NCBI GenBank assembly: GCA_937901745.1
Contig: CALGSZ010000002.1
Coordinates: 1 to 64,000, forward strand
DNA length: 64,000 nucleotides
Source: an uncultured Chloroflexota bacterium
GTDB lineage: Bacteria > Chloroflexota > Chloroflexia > Thermomicrobiales > UBA6265
Direction of reading: 5' to 3'
Position numbers and translations under genes: made by a program. Shown piece after piece: positions 43,821-52,777 of this stretch; positions within the stretch are counted from its first letter, which is position 1; each line of letters starts with the position of its first letter. The notes beneath the pieces are model-generated. The model ran no database searches. It saw nothing but the letters and a program-made list of their open reading frames with translations, and was not told where the DNA came from.

Positions 43821-46082
43821 GTGAAGACCGAGGTTCCTGCAGTCGAGCACGCCCCCGCGCACAACGGGCACGGAGCGCCGGAAACTTCCTTCCGGTCGCG
43901 GTACGAGGCCGCGCTCAACAACCCCACGCTGGCCGGGAACGTCGAGCGATTCCAGCGGAACTGGCGGACGAACCGCGACCGGGCGATGACCGAGATCCCG
44001 TTCGAGGAGATGCGTCGCCAGTTCAAGGCGGCCAAGACGCGGGTGACGGACAACCTGGATACCTACCTCGCGCAGTTCACCGCGATGGCCGAGCAGGCGG
44101 GCGCGACGGTCCATTACGCGGAGGATGCCGACGCGGCGAACCGCATCGTGCTGGAGATCTGCCGGAAGCACGGCGCGACGCTGATTGCCAAGTCGAAGTC
44201 CATGGTCAGCGAGGAGATCGAGTTGAATCACCGCCTCGCCGACGAAGGGATCTCGGTCATTGAGACCGACATGGGTGAGTGGATCATCCAGCAAGCCGGC
44301 CAGCGGCCGAGCCACATCGTTGGGCCGGCGCTGCACATGGGCCGCAAGGAGGTGGGCTCGCTCCTCAACCGCGTGCTGGAGCGACCGGTCTCGCTCGAGG
44401 ACATCCCCGAGCAGGTGCGGACGATCCGGGACGAGATGCGCCCGGCGTTCTTCAATGCCGGTGTCGGGATGACCGGCGCGAACGCGCTGATTGCCGAGAC
44501 GGGCACGGTCATGATGTGCACCAACGAGGGGAATGGGCGGCTCGCCTCTTCGGTGCCACCGGTCCACATCGTGCTCGCGGGGATCGAGAAGCTCGTCCCG
44601 ACTTGGGACGACGCGATGACGCAGCTTCGTCTGCTCGCTCGCAGCGGGACCGGGCAGCGGCTGACGGTCTATTCCACCTTCATCACCGGGCCGACGCCGG
44701 GCCACGAGATGCACATTATCCTCGTGGACAATGGCCGGCGGGCGATGCACGCGATGAAAGAGTTCGTCGAGGCAATGCACTGCATCCGCTGCGGCGCCTG
44801 CGCGAACGTCTGCCCGCCGTACCGTGAGGTCAGCGGACACGTCTTCGGTCACATCTATACCGGCGCGATCGGGCTGGTGGTCACGCCGTTCCACCACGGC
44901 ATCGACGCTGTTGCCAAGCCGCAGAGCCTCTGCCTCTCGTGCAACGCTTGCGAGACGGTCTGCCCGGTGGGTATCCCGTTGCCACGGCAGATCATTGACG
45001 TTCGCAAGATGGTCGTCCAGAAGAAGGGGATGCCGACGGCGAAGCGCGTCGTCCTCGACGTCTACTCCCGACCGAAGCTCTTCGACGCGGCGACGCGGAT
45101 CGGCAGCCGGGCGCAGCGGCCATTGAAGCGCGGCCGGTTCATCCGCGGCCGTCACGTGCCGATCTTGAAGTCGCAAACCCGCTGGCGGAGCATGCCGGCG
45201 CTGGCGCGGCGGCCATTGCGTGACCGTGCTCCCTACGGCGGCGTGCAGGAGGCCGGACCGGCTCTGATTCCGAACGAGGCGGCCGGCAAGACGGTCGCGC
45301 TCTTCCCAGGCTGCTTGACCGACCGGCTCTATCCCGAGCAGGGCGAGGCGATCGCGGCGACGCTGCGGGCGCTCGGTGTCCGCGTCGTCTACCCGCCTGG
45401 CCTGCATTGCTGCGGGCTGCCGGCGAACAACTCCGGCGACGACGCGAATGCTAAGCGGATGGCGCGACATACGATCCGCGCCCTGGAGCGCACGCTCGAT
45501 GGGACGCGCATTGATGCGATCGTCTCAGGGAGCGCGAGCTGCGTCGCGACGCTGGCACAGGATTACCTGCATCTCTTCCGCGATGATCCTGCCTGGAAGC
45601 TGCGCGCGGAGCGGCTTGCCGAGCGCGTCATGGATTTCACGACCTTCCTGACGAAGGTCGCGAAGCTGCCCGCCGGAAGCCTGGCGACGGATGAGCGGAT
45701 GGTGGTGACCTACCACGATTCTTGCCAAGGGCTGAACGCGCTCGGCCTGCGGGAAGAGCCGCGCTATCTTCTGCGTGATGTGCTCGGCTGCGAAATCCAG
45801 GAGCTAGAGGAAAATACGCTCTGCTGCGGATTCGGCGGGTCGTTCGGGTTCGAGTACCCGGAGGTTTCCGAGCGGCTGATGAACCGCAAGCTGAACAACG
45901 CGCAGGCGACCGGAGCGCCGGTGCTGGTCACCGACAACCAGGGGTGCATCATGCACCTGCGCGGTGGCTGCGACGCGAGCGGCCGACGCTTGCGGATTGT
46001 CCACCTCGCCGAGCTGATTGCCGAGCGAATCCAGCAGGTCGAAGCGAAGCAAACCGGCCAGCAGACCGCCGCGCAGAGCTGA
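43821..46082 (+). CDS. Fused LutB-LutA: LUD domain, two 4Fe-4S sites and CCG (cysteine-rich) domains
   Basis: A 753-residue protein from a GTG. Residues 25-310 are the LUD domain of LutB (KSKSMVSEEIELNHRLADEGISVIETDMGEWIIQ, AETGTVMMCTNEGNGRL, HIIL). Residues about 318-385 hold two ferredoxin-type motifs, CIRCGACANVCPPY and CLSCNACETVCPVG. From about 480 the chain is LutA/GlpC-like, with two CCG-type segments: FPGCLTDRLYP ... GLHCCGLPANNSGD and YHDSCQGLNALGLREEPRYLL ... LCCGFGGSFGFEYPE. LutA and LutB are separate proteins in Bacillus; here they are one polypeptide with LutC upstream. Function: oxidation of L-lactate to pyruvate, plausibly the end of the sugar-acid route encoded upstream. Confidence 0.88.
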   Translation: MKTEVPAVEHAPAHNGHGAPETSFRSRYEAALNNPTLAGNVERFQRNWRTNRDRAMTEIPFEEMRRQFKAAKTRVTDNLDTYLAQFTAMAEQAGATVHYAEDADAANRIVLEICRKHGATLIAKSKSMVSEEIELNHRLADEGISVIETDMGEWIIQQAGQRPSHIVGPALHMGRKEVGSLLNRVLERPVSLEDIPEQVRTIRDEMRPAFFNAGVGMTGANALIAETGTVMMCTNEGNGRLASSVPPVHIVLAGIEKLVPTWDDAMTQLRLLARSGTGQRLTVYSTFITGPTPGHEMHIILVDNGRRAMHAMKEFVEAMHCIRCGACANVCPPYREVSGHVFGHIYTGAIGLVVTPFHHGIDAVAKPQSLCLSCNACETVCPVGIPLPRQIIDVRKMVVQKKGMPTAKRVVLDVYSRPKLFDAATRIGSRAQRPLKRGRFIRGRHVPILKSQTRWRSMPALARRPLRDRAPYGGVQEAGPALIPNEAAGKTVALFPGCLTDRLYPEQGEAIAATLRALGVRVVYPPGLHCCGLPANNSGDDANAKRMARHTIRALERTLDGTRIDAIVSGSASCVATLAQDYLHLFRDDPAWKLRAERLAERVMDFTTFLTKVAKLPAGSLATDERMVVTYHDSCQGLNALGLREEPRYLLRDVLGCEIQELEENTLCCGFGGSFGFEYPEVSERLMNRKLNNAQATGAPVLVTDNQGCIMHLRGGCDASGRRLRIVHLAELIAERIQQVEAKQTGQQTAAQS

Positions 46083-46148
46083 ATCATCGCTGTCGGCGGT
46101 CGGTCGCGGTGAGTGGCCGATCGCCTGGTTGGTGCAGCAGAATGCAAA

Positions 46149-46190
46149 CGAGCCCGGCTCGGGCCCACGATGGGCGTCCGGCCGGGCTCG
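46149..46190. terminator. Hairpin between convergent lutBA and metY
   Basis: CGAGCCCGGC (46149-46158) and GCCGGGCTCG (46181-46190) form a perfect 10-bp stem. The 22-nt loop contains GGGCCC and GGGC pairing options. It lies midway between the two converging stop codons and may serve both. No T-run follows on either strand. Confidence 0.5.
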
Positions 46191-46205
46191 CTGCTGTCGG
46201 CCTGA

Positions 46206-47507
46206 TTAGACCTGGTCGAGCGCCTGCTCCAGATCGGCGATCAGGTCGGAGACCGTCTCCAGACCGACCGACAGGCGGACGTAGTCCGGAGTCACGCCCG
46301 TCGCGAGCTGCTCCTCTTCGGTCAGCTGCGAGTGAGTGGTGGTTGCCGGGTGGATGATCAGCGACTTCGCGTCGCCGATGTTCGCCAGGTGCGAGAAGAG
46401 CTTGACCGACTCGGTGAGCTTGCGTCCGGCCTCGCGGCCGCCCTTGACGCCGAAGCCGAGGATGGCGCCGTAGAGCCCATTTCGGTGGTACTTGCTCGCC
46501 CGCTCGTAGGCCGGGTGGCTCGGGAAGCCGGGATAGTTCACCCAGCTCACCTTCGGGTGCTCCGCCAGGAAGCGCGCGATCGCCATCGCGTTTTGGCTAT
46601 GGCGCTCCATGCGGAGCGGCAGCGTCTCCAGGCCCTGGAGGAAGAGGAACGCGTTGAACGGGCTCATCGCCGCGCCGATGTCGCGCAGGAGCTGCACGCG
46701 CAGCTTGATGATGTAGGCAATGTTGGCGCCGAAGTTCTTCTCGCTGAAGACCTCGCTATAGACCAGGCCGTGGTAGCTCGGATCCGGCTCGGTGAACTCG
46801 GGGAACCGGCCGGACGCTGCCCAGTCGAACTTGCCGCCGTCCACGACGAGGCCGCCGATCGAAGTGCCATGTCCGCCGATGAACTTCGTCGCGGAGTGGA
46901 CGACGATGTCCGCGCCGTGATCGAGCGGCCGCACGAGGTACGGCGTCGGCATCGTGTTGTCGATGATCAGCGGCACGCCGGCATCGTGAGCGACCTTGGC
47001 GACCGCCTCGATGTCGAGGGTCAGCAGGTCCGGGTTGCCGAGCGTCTCGGAGTAGACCGCCTTGGTCTTGTCGGTGATGGCAGCGGCGATTGCTTCCGGC
47101 GTGGGCTCGCAGAAGCGAACGGTGATGCCCATCTTCGGAAGCGTGTAGTGGAAGAGGTTGTAGGTACCGCCGTAGAGGCTGGTGGTCGAGACGATCTCGT
47201 CGCCAGCCTTGGCGAGGTTGAGGATCGCCATCGTCTCGGCGGCCTGACCGGAGGCGAAGGCGAGCGCGCCGACGCCACCCTCGAGCGCGGCGATCCGCTT
47301 TTCGAGGACGTCGGTCGTCGGGTTCATGATGCGGGTGTAGATATTGCCGAATTCCTTGAGGGCGAAAAGATTCGCCGCGTGCTCGGCGCTATCGAAGACG
47401 TACGAGGTGGTCTGATAGATCGGTACGGCCCGGGATTTGGTTGTCGGGTCGACCTCCTGGCCGGCGTGAATCGCCAGCGTCTCGAATCCCAACGGTCGAT
47501 CAGTCAC
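46206..47507 (-). CDS. metY: O-acetyl-L-homoserine sulfhydrylase
   Basis: A 433-residue protein from the GTG at 47507 (a GTG at 47528 is 7 codons upstream). It is a cystathionine-gamma-synthase-type PLP enzyme of the length usual for MetY rather than MetB. Features: FETLAIHAGQEVDPTTKSRAVPIYQTTSYVF, the ALEGG and ASGQAAETMAILNL helix, SLYGGTYNLFHYTL, VYSETLGNPDLLTLDIEAVA, the PLP-Lys motif VVHSATKFIGGHG and the C-terminal SLIIHPATTTHSQL. It condenses O-acetylhomoserine with sulfide to give homocysteine. metX, which makes its substrate, lies 77 bp upstream in the same direction. Confidence 0.92.
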   Translation of the reverse strand: MTDRPLGFETLAIHAGQEVDPTTKSRAVPIYQTTSYVFDSAEHAANLFALKEFGNIYTRIMNPTTDVLEKRIAALEGGVGALAFASGQAAETMAILNLAKAGDEIVSTTSLYGGTYNLFHYTLPKMGITVRFCEPTPEAIAAAITDKTKAVYSETLGNPDLLTLDIEAVAKVAHDAGVPLIIDNTMPTPYLVRPLDHGADIVVHSATKFIGGHGTSIGGLVVDGGKFDWAASGRFPEFTEPDPSYHGLVYSEVFSEKNFGANIAYIIKLRVQLLRDIGAAMSPFNAFLFLQGLETLPLRMERHSQNAMAIARFLAEHPKVSWVNYPGFPSHPAYERASKYHRNGLYGAILGFGVKGGREAGRKLTESVKLFSHLANIGDAKSLIIHPATTTHSQLTEEEQLATGVTPDYVRLSVGLETVSDLIADLEQALDQV

Positions 47508-47584
47508 GCTGTGCTCTCCCTCGCGCACCTCGCCCCCCGGCCAGGCGCGCCGCTCGATATCCCCGCGCGAACGTTGACGCGGGA

Positions 47585-48826
47585 TTACACACTTTGCCGA
47601 CTAGCCTCGCTTGATTGCTCTGCCGGCAAGACGCGGTCCATGAAGGGCTGGATCGCTGCCGTCATCATGTCCCACTCCTTGAGGAAGGCATCGTGCCCGT
47701 GCGGCGAGTCGAGCTCGACGTAGGTCACGTCCTTGCCCAAGGCGGCGATCCGGTCAGCCAGAGCCTTGATTTCCTGCGGCGGATAGAGCCAATCGGTGCG
47801 GATGCCGAGGAGCAGCATCGGCGCCGAAATACGGCTGAGCCAGTACTCCTCGCCGCCGTCCCGGCCGACGTCGTAGAGATCCATCGCGCGCGTCAGATAG
47901 AGATGGCTGTTGGCGTCGAACCGGCGGACGAGCGCCGCGCCATGGTAGTGGATGTACCCCTCAACGTCGAAAGTGCCGCCAAAGGAGGGATACAGGCTGG
48001 GGCGCGTCGCCGGCTTGCGACCGAAGCGCATCCACATGCTCTCGTGGCTGTGGAAGGTCGTCATGGCGATCATGCGGGCGATCGCCAGACCATCGGCCGG
48101 GAAGACGCCTTCGCTCTGGTACTCGCCGCCGCGCCAGTCGGGGTCGGCCATGATCGCGCGTCGCCCTGCCTCATTCAGCGCGATGCCCATCGGCGGCAGG
48201 GCGCCATTCGCCGCGAGCGGCGCCGAGGCGCGGACGAGGTCCGGGTGCCGGGTCGCCCATTCCAGCGCCTGAAAGCCGCCGATCGAGCCGCCGATCGCGA
48301 CCAGCTTCTTGATGCCCAGACGCTCCACCAGTCGGCGCTGGGCGTTGACCATGTCGCCGATGGTGATGAGGGGGAAGCGCATGCCGTACGGCCGACCCGT
48401 CAATGGGTCGATGCTGCTTGGGCCAGTGCTGCCTTGGCAGCCGCCGAGAATGTTGGAGCAAACGACGAAGGCGCGGTCGGTGTCGATCGCCCGGCCCGGG
48501 CCGATCAGCGGCGTCCACCAACCGCCCTCGCCGGTCGCCCGGCTGTCGCCGGTCAGCGCGTGGAGGACTAGTACCGCGTTGTCGCCGGCCTCGTTGAGCT
48601 TGCCCCACGTGCGATACGCCAGCGTGACGGACGGCAGGCGGCCACCAAGCTCTAGCTCCAGCTCTCCGATCTCCATCGCCTGGAGCTCACCGTCGGGCAC
48701 GCTCTCCGTGCCTGGCTGCGGAGTGGGAACGACGTGGAGATGCGGCCGACGCGCCGGATCGATCGAGAGCGCGCTGCTCCCGACTACGACCGGGACATAG
48801 ACCGATCCGTCATAACGCTGCTTCAT
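47585..48826 (-). CDS. metX: Homoserine O-acetyltransferase
   Basis: A 413-residue alpha/beta-hydrolase-fold protein; the ATG at 48826 is preferred over a TTG two codons before. MetX features are LAYRTWGKLNEAGDNAVLVLHALTGDSRATG, FVVCSNILGGCQGSTGPSS, FPLITIGDMVNAQ, the nucleophile elbow VAIGGSIGGFQALEW (Ser as acyl acceptor), and the acid and His regions GIRTDWLYPPQEI and DSPHGHDAFLKEW. It makes O-acetylhomoserine (or succinyl ester; substrate specificity cannot be read by eye) for metY. It is preceded by a leader of about 295 nt with its own promoter, so methionine-dependent control is likely. Confidence 0.92.
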   Translation of the reverse strand: MKQRYDGSVYVPVVVGSSALSIDPARRPHLHVVPTPQPGTESVPDGELQAMEIGELELELGGRLPSVTLAYRTWGKLNEAGDNAVLVLHALTGDSRATGEGGWWTPLIGPGRAIDTDRAFVVCSNILGGCQGSTGPSSIDPLTGRPYGMRFPLITIGDMVNAQRRLVERLGIKKLVAIGGSIGGFQALEWATRHPDLVRASAPLAANGALPPMGIALNEAGRRAIMADPDWRGGEYQSEGVFPADGLAIARMIAMTTFHSHESMWMRFGRKPATRPSLYPSFGGTFDVEGYIHYHGAALVRRFDANSHLYLTRAMDLYDVGRDGGEEYWLSRISAPMLLLGIRTDWLYPPQEIKALADRIAALGKDVTYVELDSPHGHDAFLKEWDMMTAAIQPFMDRVLPAEQSSEASRQSV

Positions 48827-49122
48827 GCCCAATCCCTACACAGTCACCTGGATGTCCCAGGGTTTGGTCCCCAGTCCCGGTGGGCGGTTCCCGCGGAGCG
48901 ATGCTCCGGTGGTGCCGCCCGTTAATTGCTGGCCCCCTGCCGAAGCAGGGGGCGCCTCGTCGCCATCCTCCGGCCGCGCGTGGACACGCGCCACGCGATC
49001 CTGCATTCCCCCACCGCCGGAGGAGCTTGTGCCTACAACGTCGTGGCACTGGTACTCCGGCACCCGGTTCCCCTGATTGGTGAGGATGTTGCCGCGTCGT
49101 GGGAGCCGGATGCTCAATTGTT
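48827..49122 (-). promoter_or_regulatory. Long structured 5' leader of metX-metY; possible riboswitch of uncertain class
   Basis: About 295 nt between the predicted transcription start and metX. On the minus strand the first part contains GAGCATCCGGCTCCCACGAC then GCGGCAAC (plus 49088-49115), followed by GGGTGCC. The order and spacing recall the GGC..., GGCAAC and GGTGC pieces of SAM-I-type riboswitches, but several normally invariant bases differ. Further down there is a UUCG hairpin (GCCCCCTGC/GCAGGGGGC, about 48931-48952). Next is GGGCGGCACCACC, which resembles a T-box sequence but lacks the U that pairs with the tRNA end. The class is therefore left open. Confidence 0.4.
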
Positions 49123-49128
49123 GACAAA

Positions 49129-49157
49129 GTTCTACAGAATAGACCGCCCCCTGTCAA
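49129..49157 (-). promoter_or_regulatory. Sigma70-type promoter for metX-metY inside the end of the ABC-F gene
   Basis: On the minus strand TTGACA (49157-49152, perfect), a 17-nt spacer and TAGAAC (49134-49129, 4 of 6). The -10 overlaps the TAG stop codon of the upstream ABC-F gene. The predicted start is near 49122, at the head of the structured leader. Confidence 0.65.
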
Positions 49158-50841
49158 GGTGGTTGCTGGTGCGAAGTATCTGCTCGGCATCGGCGAGGTC
49201 GCCGGCTTCCGCGAGTCGGCCGTTCTCCATCACGAAAACGCGAGTGACGCCGATCGCTTCGAGAAAGGCACGGTCGTGGGAGACGACGATCATTGGCCCG
49301 GTGTACGCGGCGAGCGCGGCCTCGATCCGCTCTTGGGAGATGGGATCGAGATGGCTCGTCGGCTCGTCGAGGAGCAGGAGCGTCGCGCCGCCACCGACGA
49401 GCAGAGCCAGGGCGAGCTTCATCCGCTCGCCGAAGCTCAAGTGAGCGACCGGGCGGTGAACGGTGTCGGCGTCGAAGAGGAACTTGTCGAGCATCGAGCG
49501 CGCCTCGGCTTCGGTCCCTGGCACCGCCTGGCGAAAGACTTCCAGCACCGTGCGGTTGCCGCCGAGGCGCTCCGCGGGCTGCTCCTGAGCCAGGTAGCCA
49601 GGGACGATGTCTTCCCCGTAGCGGATTTCGCCCCGCGTCGGGATTTCACCGGCCAGCGCCCGCAGCAGCGTCGTCTTGCCGCTCCCATTCGGGCCAAGCA
49701 GCGCCACACGCTCGCCCCCGTGCACGGTCAGCGTGGCCCCGTCCACGATGCTCACGCCGTTCACGTCGATCCGCACGTCTCGTGCCGCGACGGCCAGACG
49801 CCGGTCGTGAATGGCAGACGCCGTTAGCTCGCGCAGGTAGAGCCCTTTTTCTTCAACCGGCCGCTCAATCCGGTCCTCTCCCTTCAGCGATCGCTCGAGG
49901 CGGCGCTCTTGGACGATCGCTCGGCGGGCCAGTCCCTTGGCGATCTTGCGATAGTGGAAGTGCGTGGTGCGCCGCTCCATGGACCCTGAGCGCTGCTTGA
50001 GCGCCCGAATCTCCGCCTCGATCGCCGCGATCCTTTCCTGCTGATCCCGGTACGCGGCGAGCTGCTTTTCCTGCTCCCGTTGGCGCGTCTCGACGTACGC
50101 GCTGTAGTTGCCTGGATAGACGGCGAGCGTTCGCGTGCGCTGATCGAGGGAGAAGATCGTCGAAACGGTCGCGTCGAGAAAGCGACGGTCGTGGGAAACA
50201 ATGATCGCTGCTTGCGGACTCGCGGAGATCCAATCTTGCAGCCACAGCAGCGCGGGGAGATCCAGGTAGTTCGTCGGCTCGTCCAGGAGGAGAATGTCCG
50301 GCTCCTCGAGGAGGAGCCTCGCCAGCGCGAGCCGCGTCTTCTGGCCGCCACTGAGCGCCGCCACGGGGAGATCGTGAGGAATGTCGCCGAGCCCTAGGCC
50401 GGATAAGACAGCCTCGCGCCGGTGCTCCGCGTCGTAGCCGCCGAGCGCCTCGAACCGCTCGACCGCGCGGGCGTATGCCTGCAGCGCCGCCTCTTGTGCC
50501 TCGTCCGAAAGGGACGGATCAGCAAGCGAGGCCGCTGATCGCTCCATCTCGTGTCGTGCCGTCTCGATGTCCCGTTGGGCAAGCGACAGCGCCTCCGCGA
50601 CCGTCAGCGACAGAGCATCCTCTGGATACTGGGCGAGGTAGCCGACGCGGACGCTCGGAGCGAGGCGGACCGCGCCTTGATCGGGGCGCAAGATGCCGGC
50701 GATGATGCGCAAGAGTGTCGTTTTTCCGCTGCCGTTCGGCCCGACGAGCCCGACTCTCTCCCTTGGATTGAGCGTGAAGGAGACGCGCTCGAAGATGAGC
50801 TCACCGGCGAACCGTTTGGTGAGATTGCTCGCGACCAACAT
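49132..50841 (-). CDS. ABC-F family ATPase (ribosome-associated, EttA/Uup/antibiotic-resistance type)
   Basis: A 569-residue soluble protein with two ATPase domains and no membrane part; the ATG at 50841 with GGAG upstream. Domain 1: GPNGSGKTT, ALSGGQKTRLALARLL, ILLLDEPTNYLD and VSHDRRF. An inter-domain linker rich in Arg/Glu/Gln (YVETRQREQEKQLAAYRDQQ onward) is the P-site tRNA-interaction motif region. Domain 2: GPNGSGKTT, HLSFGERMKLALALLV, LLLLDEPTSHLD and VSHDRAF. ABC-F proteins act on the ribosome in translation control or protection from antibiotics. The subgroup is not assignable here. The downstream metX promoter lies in its last codons. Confidence 0.9.
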   Translation of the reverse strand: MLVASNLTKRFAGELIFERVSFTLNPRERVGLVGPNGSGKTTLLRIIAGILRPDQGAVRLAPSVRVGYLAQYPEDALSLTVAEALSLAQRDIETARHEMERSAASLADPSLSDEAQEAALQAYARAVERFEALGGYDAEHRREAVLSGLGLGDIPHDLPVAALSGGQKTRLALARLLLEEPDILLLDEPTNYLDLPALLWLQDWISASPQAAIIVSHDRRFLDATVSTIFSLDQRTRTLAVYPGNYSAYVETRQREQEKQLAAYRDQQERIAAIEAEIRALKQRSGSMERRTTHFHYRKIAKGLARRAIVQERRLERSLKGEDRIERPVEEKGLYLRELTASAIHDRRLAVAARDVRIDVNGVSIVDGATLTVHGGERVALLGPNGSGKTTLLRALAGEIPTRGEIRYGEDIVPGYLAQEQPAERLGGNRTVLEVFRQAVPGTEAEARSMLDKFLFDADTVHRPVAHLSFGERMKLALALLVGGGATLLLLDEPTSHLDPISQERIEAALAAYTGPMIVVSHDRAFLEAIGVTRVFVMENGRLAEAGDLADAEQILRTSNHLDRGRSIL

Positions 50842-51086
50842 GAATGACTCCGCGTCAGCGGCCGGTCGCGGCGGGAAATCGTGCTGTGTGCTGAGAAGAA
50901 AGGACTCAGTGTTGAGGGGAAACGTGCTGAAAAATATCGGAGTTGTCCGGCTCAGCTGCACTGCGACGCCACGCCGCGACCGGCTCACGTACCGTTCGCT
51001 CGTCTGCGTTTCGCGGTGCTAGCTGATCAACAGACTCCCTCCTAATAAGCCGGCGCAAATCTACCATTGGCGCGGCCGAGGAACAA

Positions 51087-51110
51087 GGAGGGGCGCCGCC
51101 GGCGCCCCTC
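51087..51110 (-). terminator. Hairpin after the GMC oxidoreductase gene
   Basis: AGGGGCGCC and GGCGCCCCT (51089-51097 and 51101-51109) form a perfect 9-bp stem with a 3-nt loop, 28 bp after the stop at 51138 on the minus strand. Downstream of it on the minus strand is CCTTGTTCC, only weakly T-rich. Confidence 0.65.
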
Positions 51111-51137
51111 ACGTTTGCTTTCGGGCCAGAGTGCCGG

Positions 51138-52700
51138 TTAGGCGGCGGCGTTCCCGGCGCGCAGCTTGGCTGCCATGTGCTCGCCGATCATGACCGCTGT
51201 CAGGTGCGTGTTGGCGCGGACCATCTCCGGCATGATCGAGGCGTCGATCACGCGCAGACCCTCGACGCCGAGCACGCGGCATTCGGGATCGACGACCGTC
51301 CGCGGATCGTCGGGACGGCCCATCCGGCAGGTGCCGACCGGGTGCTGGGTGTCCTGGCAATTCTCCAGGAGCCACTGTTCCAGCTCCGGATCCGGCGGCA
51401 GCGTCTCCGGCGCCTCGCCACCGACGTAGGACTCGATCCCCTCGGTGATCTCCTGGAATGCCGGGTGCCGGACGATCTCGTACAGCCGCTTGTAGCCCTC
51501 CCGCAGCCGGATCATGTCGCGCTCGTCGTCGAGCATCCGGATTTCAACCTCGGGATCGACCAGCGGGTCGGTGGAGGTGACGCGCACCCATCCGCGCGAG
51601 AAGGTTTGATACGTCGCCACAACGACCAGGCCCTTGCTGCGGCCGACCTCGTCGTAGCCGATGATGTTCATCGAGGCGAAGAACATGTCATTCCTGCCCG
51701 CCCCGGCCAGACCGGACGACCAGCGGACGCAGCAGTTGGTGTGGCGGTGCTCAACGGTTGGCACTCGCGCTTCCGGCTTGAGCCGTAGGACGAGCCAGAT
51801 GGCCGAGTGGTCGATGAGGTTCTGCCCGACCGGGAGATCAACCAGCGGCTCGATGCCGAGGCGTCGCAGATCTTCCGCCGGGCCGATGCCGGACCGAATC
51901 AGGACGCCGGGAGAGTGGACGGTGCCGCAGGAGATGATGACCTCTTTCGCCGCGAATTCGCGCGGTCCCTCGGGCGTGATGGCAAGGACCCCCTTGGCCC
52001 GGCGCCCGTCGAACAGGACGCGGTCAACGACGGTGTCACCGAGGATCGTCAGATTCGGGCGGTCCCGCGCGGGCTCGAGATAGCCGTCGGCGCACGAAAC
52101 GCGGATACCGTTGCGGCTATTGATCGCGTATGGCGAGACGCCGGACGAGTCCGGAGCGTTGTGGTCATCGTGCCAGCCGTAGCCGAGGTCGAGCGCGGCG
52201 GTGGCGAGGGCGCGGTCAACCGCGCCCCACTTCTCCTGGGGCGCGCGGTAGATCGGAATCGGACCGCCTTTTCCGTGATAGGGGAGGTCACCGAAGGAGA
52301 GGTCGTCCTCGAGGCGATTGAAGGCGGGCAGCACGTCGTCCCACGACCAGCCGGTGCAGCCCTCCTCAACCCAGACGTCGAAGTCCTCCGGAATGGCGCG
52401 GATCGCGATCTGCCCGTTCATGTTCGAGCTTCCGCCCAAGCCGCGGCCTCGCCAGTAGATCCGTGGCTCCTGAGCGACCGAGCGACGGGCACGGAGGTTG
52501 TCGTAGCGGAACCGTGAAAATTCGGGGCTAGTAATGATCTCGAATGGGTTGGGGATTTGCATCGCCCGCGGCACGTCGGCGGCGCGGTAGTCTGGCCCCG
52601 CCTCGAGCAGGAGCACCGATGTTCCGGGATCCTCGGAAAGCCGCCCGGCGAGCGCCGCCCCGCTCGATCCCGCTCCGACGATCACGTAGTCGTACACCAT
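51138..52700 (-). CDS. GMC-family FAD oxidoreductase (choline/alcohol-dehydrogenase-like)
   Basis: A 520-residue protein; the ATG at 52700 starts directly on the FAD motif (MVYDYVIVGAGSSGAALAGRLSED). It has VLLLEAGPDYR, the GMC signature 1 region RGRGLGGSSNMNGQI, signature 2 around EVIISCGTVHSPGVLIRSGIGPAEDL, and the catalytic His/Asn area QDTQHPVGTCRMG ... LRVIDASIMPEMVRANTHLTAVMIGEHMA. It has no signal peptide and no Cys cluster, unlike the one at 26948. The substrate is probably an alcohol, choline or aryl alcohol. It stands alone between ABC-F and the YjgR remnant. Confidence 0.88.
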   Translation of the reverse strand: MVYDYVIVGAGSSGAALAGRLSEDPGTSVLLLEAGPDYRAADVPRAMQIPNPFEIITSPEFSRFRYDNLRARRSVAQEPRIYWRGRGLGGSSNMNGQIAIRAIPEDFDVWVEEGCTGWSWDDVLPAFNRLEDDLSFGDLPYHGKGGPIPIYRAPQEKWGAVDRALATAALDLGYGWHDDHNAPDSSGVSPYAINSRNGIRVSCADGYLEPARDRPNLTILGDTVVDRVLFDGRRAKGVLAITPEGPREFAAKEVIISCGTVHSPGVLIRSGIGPAEDLRRLGIEPLVDLPVGQNLIDHSAIWLVLRLKPEARVPTVEHRHTNCCVRWSSGLAGAGRNDMFFASMNIIGYDEVGRSKGLVVVATYQTFSRGWVRVTSTDPLVDPEVEIRMLDDERDMIRLREGYKRLYEIVRHPAFQEITEGIESYVGGEAPETLPPDPELEQWLLENCQDTQHPVGTCRMGRPDDPRTVVDPECRVLGVEGLRVIDASIMPEMVRANTHLTAVMIGEHMAAKLRAGNAAA

Positions 52701-52777
52701 CGCCCTCGCCTCTCCATTCCAACGAACCGGACCTGAACAATCCGACAATTCGGGAGTTTATCGCAGTTACAGCGCGG

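Noticed and set aside
48898..48922. T-box reading of GGGCGGCACCACC in the metX leader
   Set aside because: The U of the UGGN bulge that must pair with the tRNA A76 is a C, and no stem I landmarks (AGCGA..GGGGA, GGTG..AGCC) are present.
49031..49078. Cobalamin-riboswitch-like AGGGGAACCGGGTGCC pattern in the metX leader
   Set aside because: The later conserved blocks (GCCACTG, B12 box) could not be found in order.
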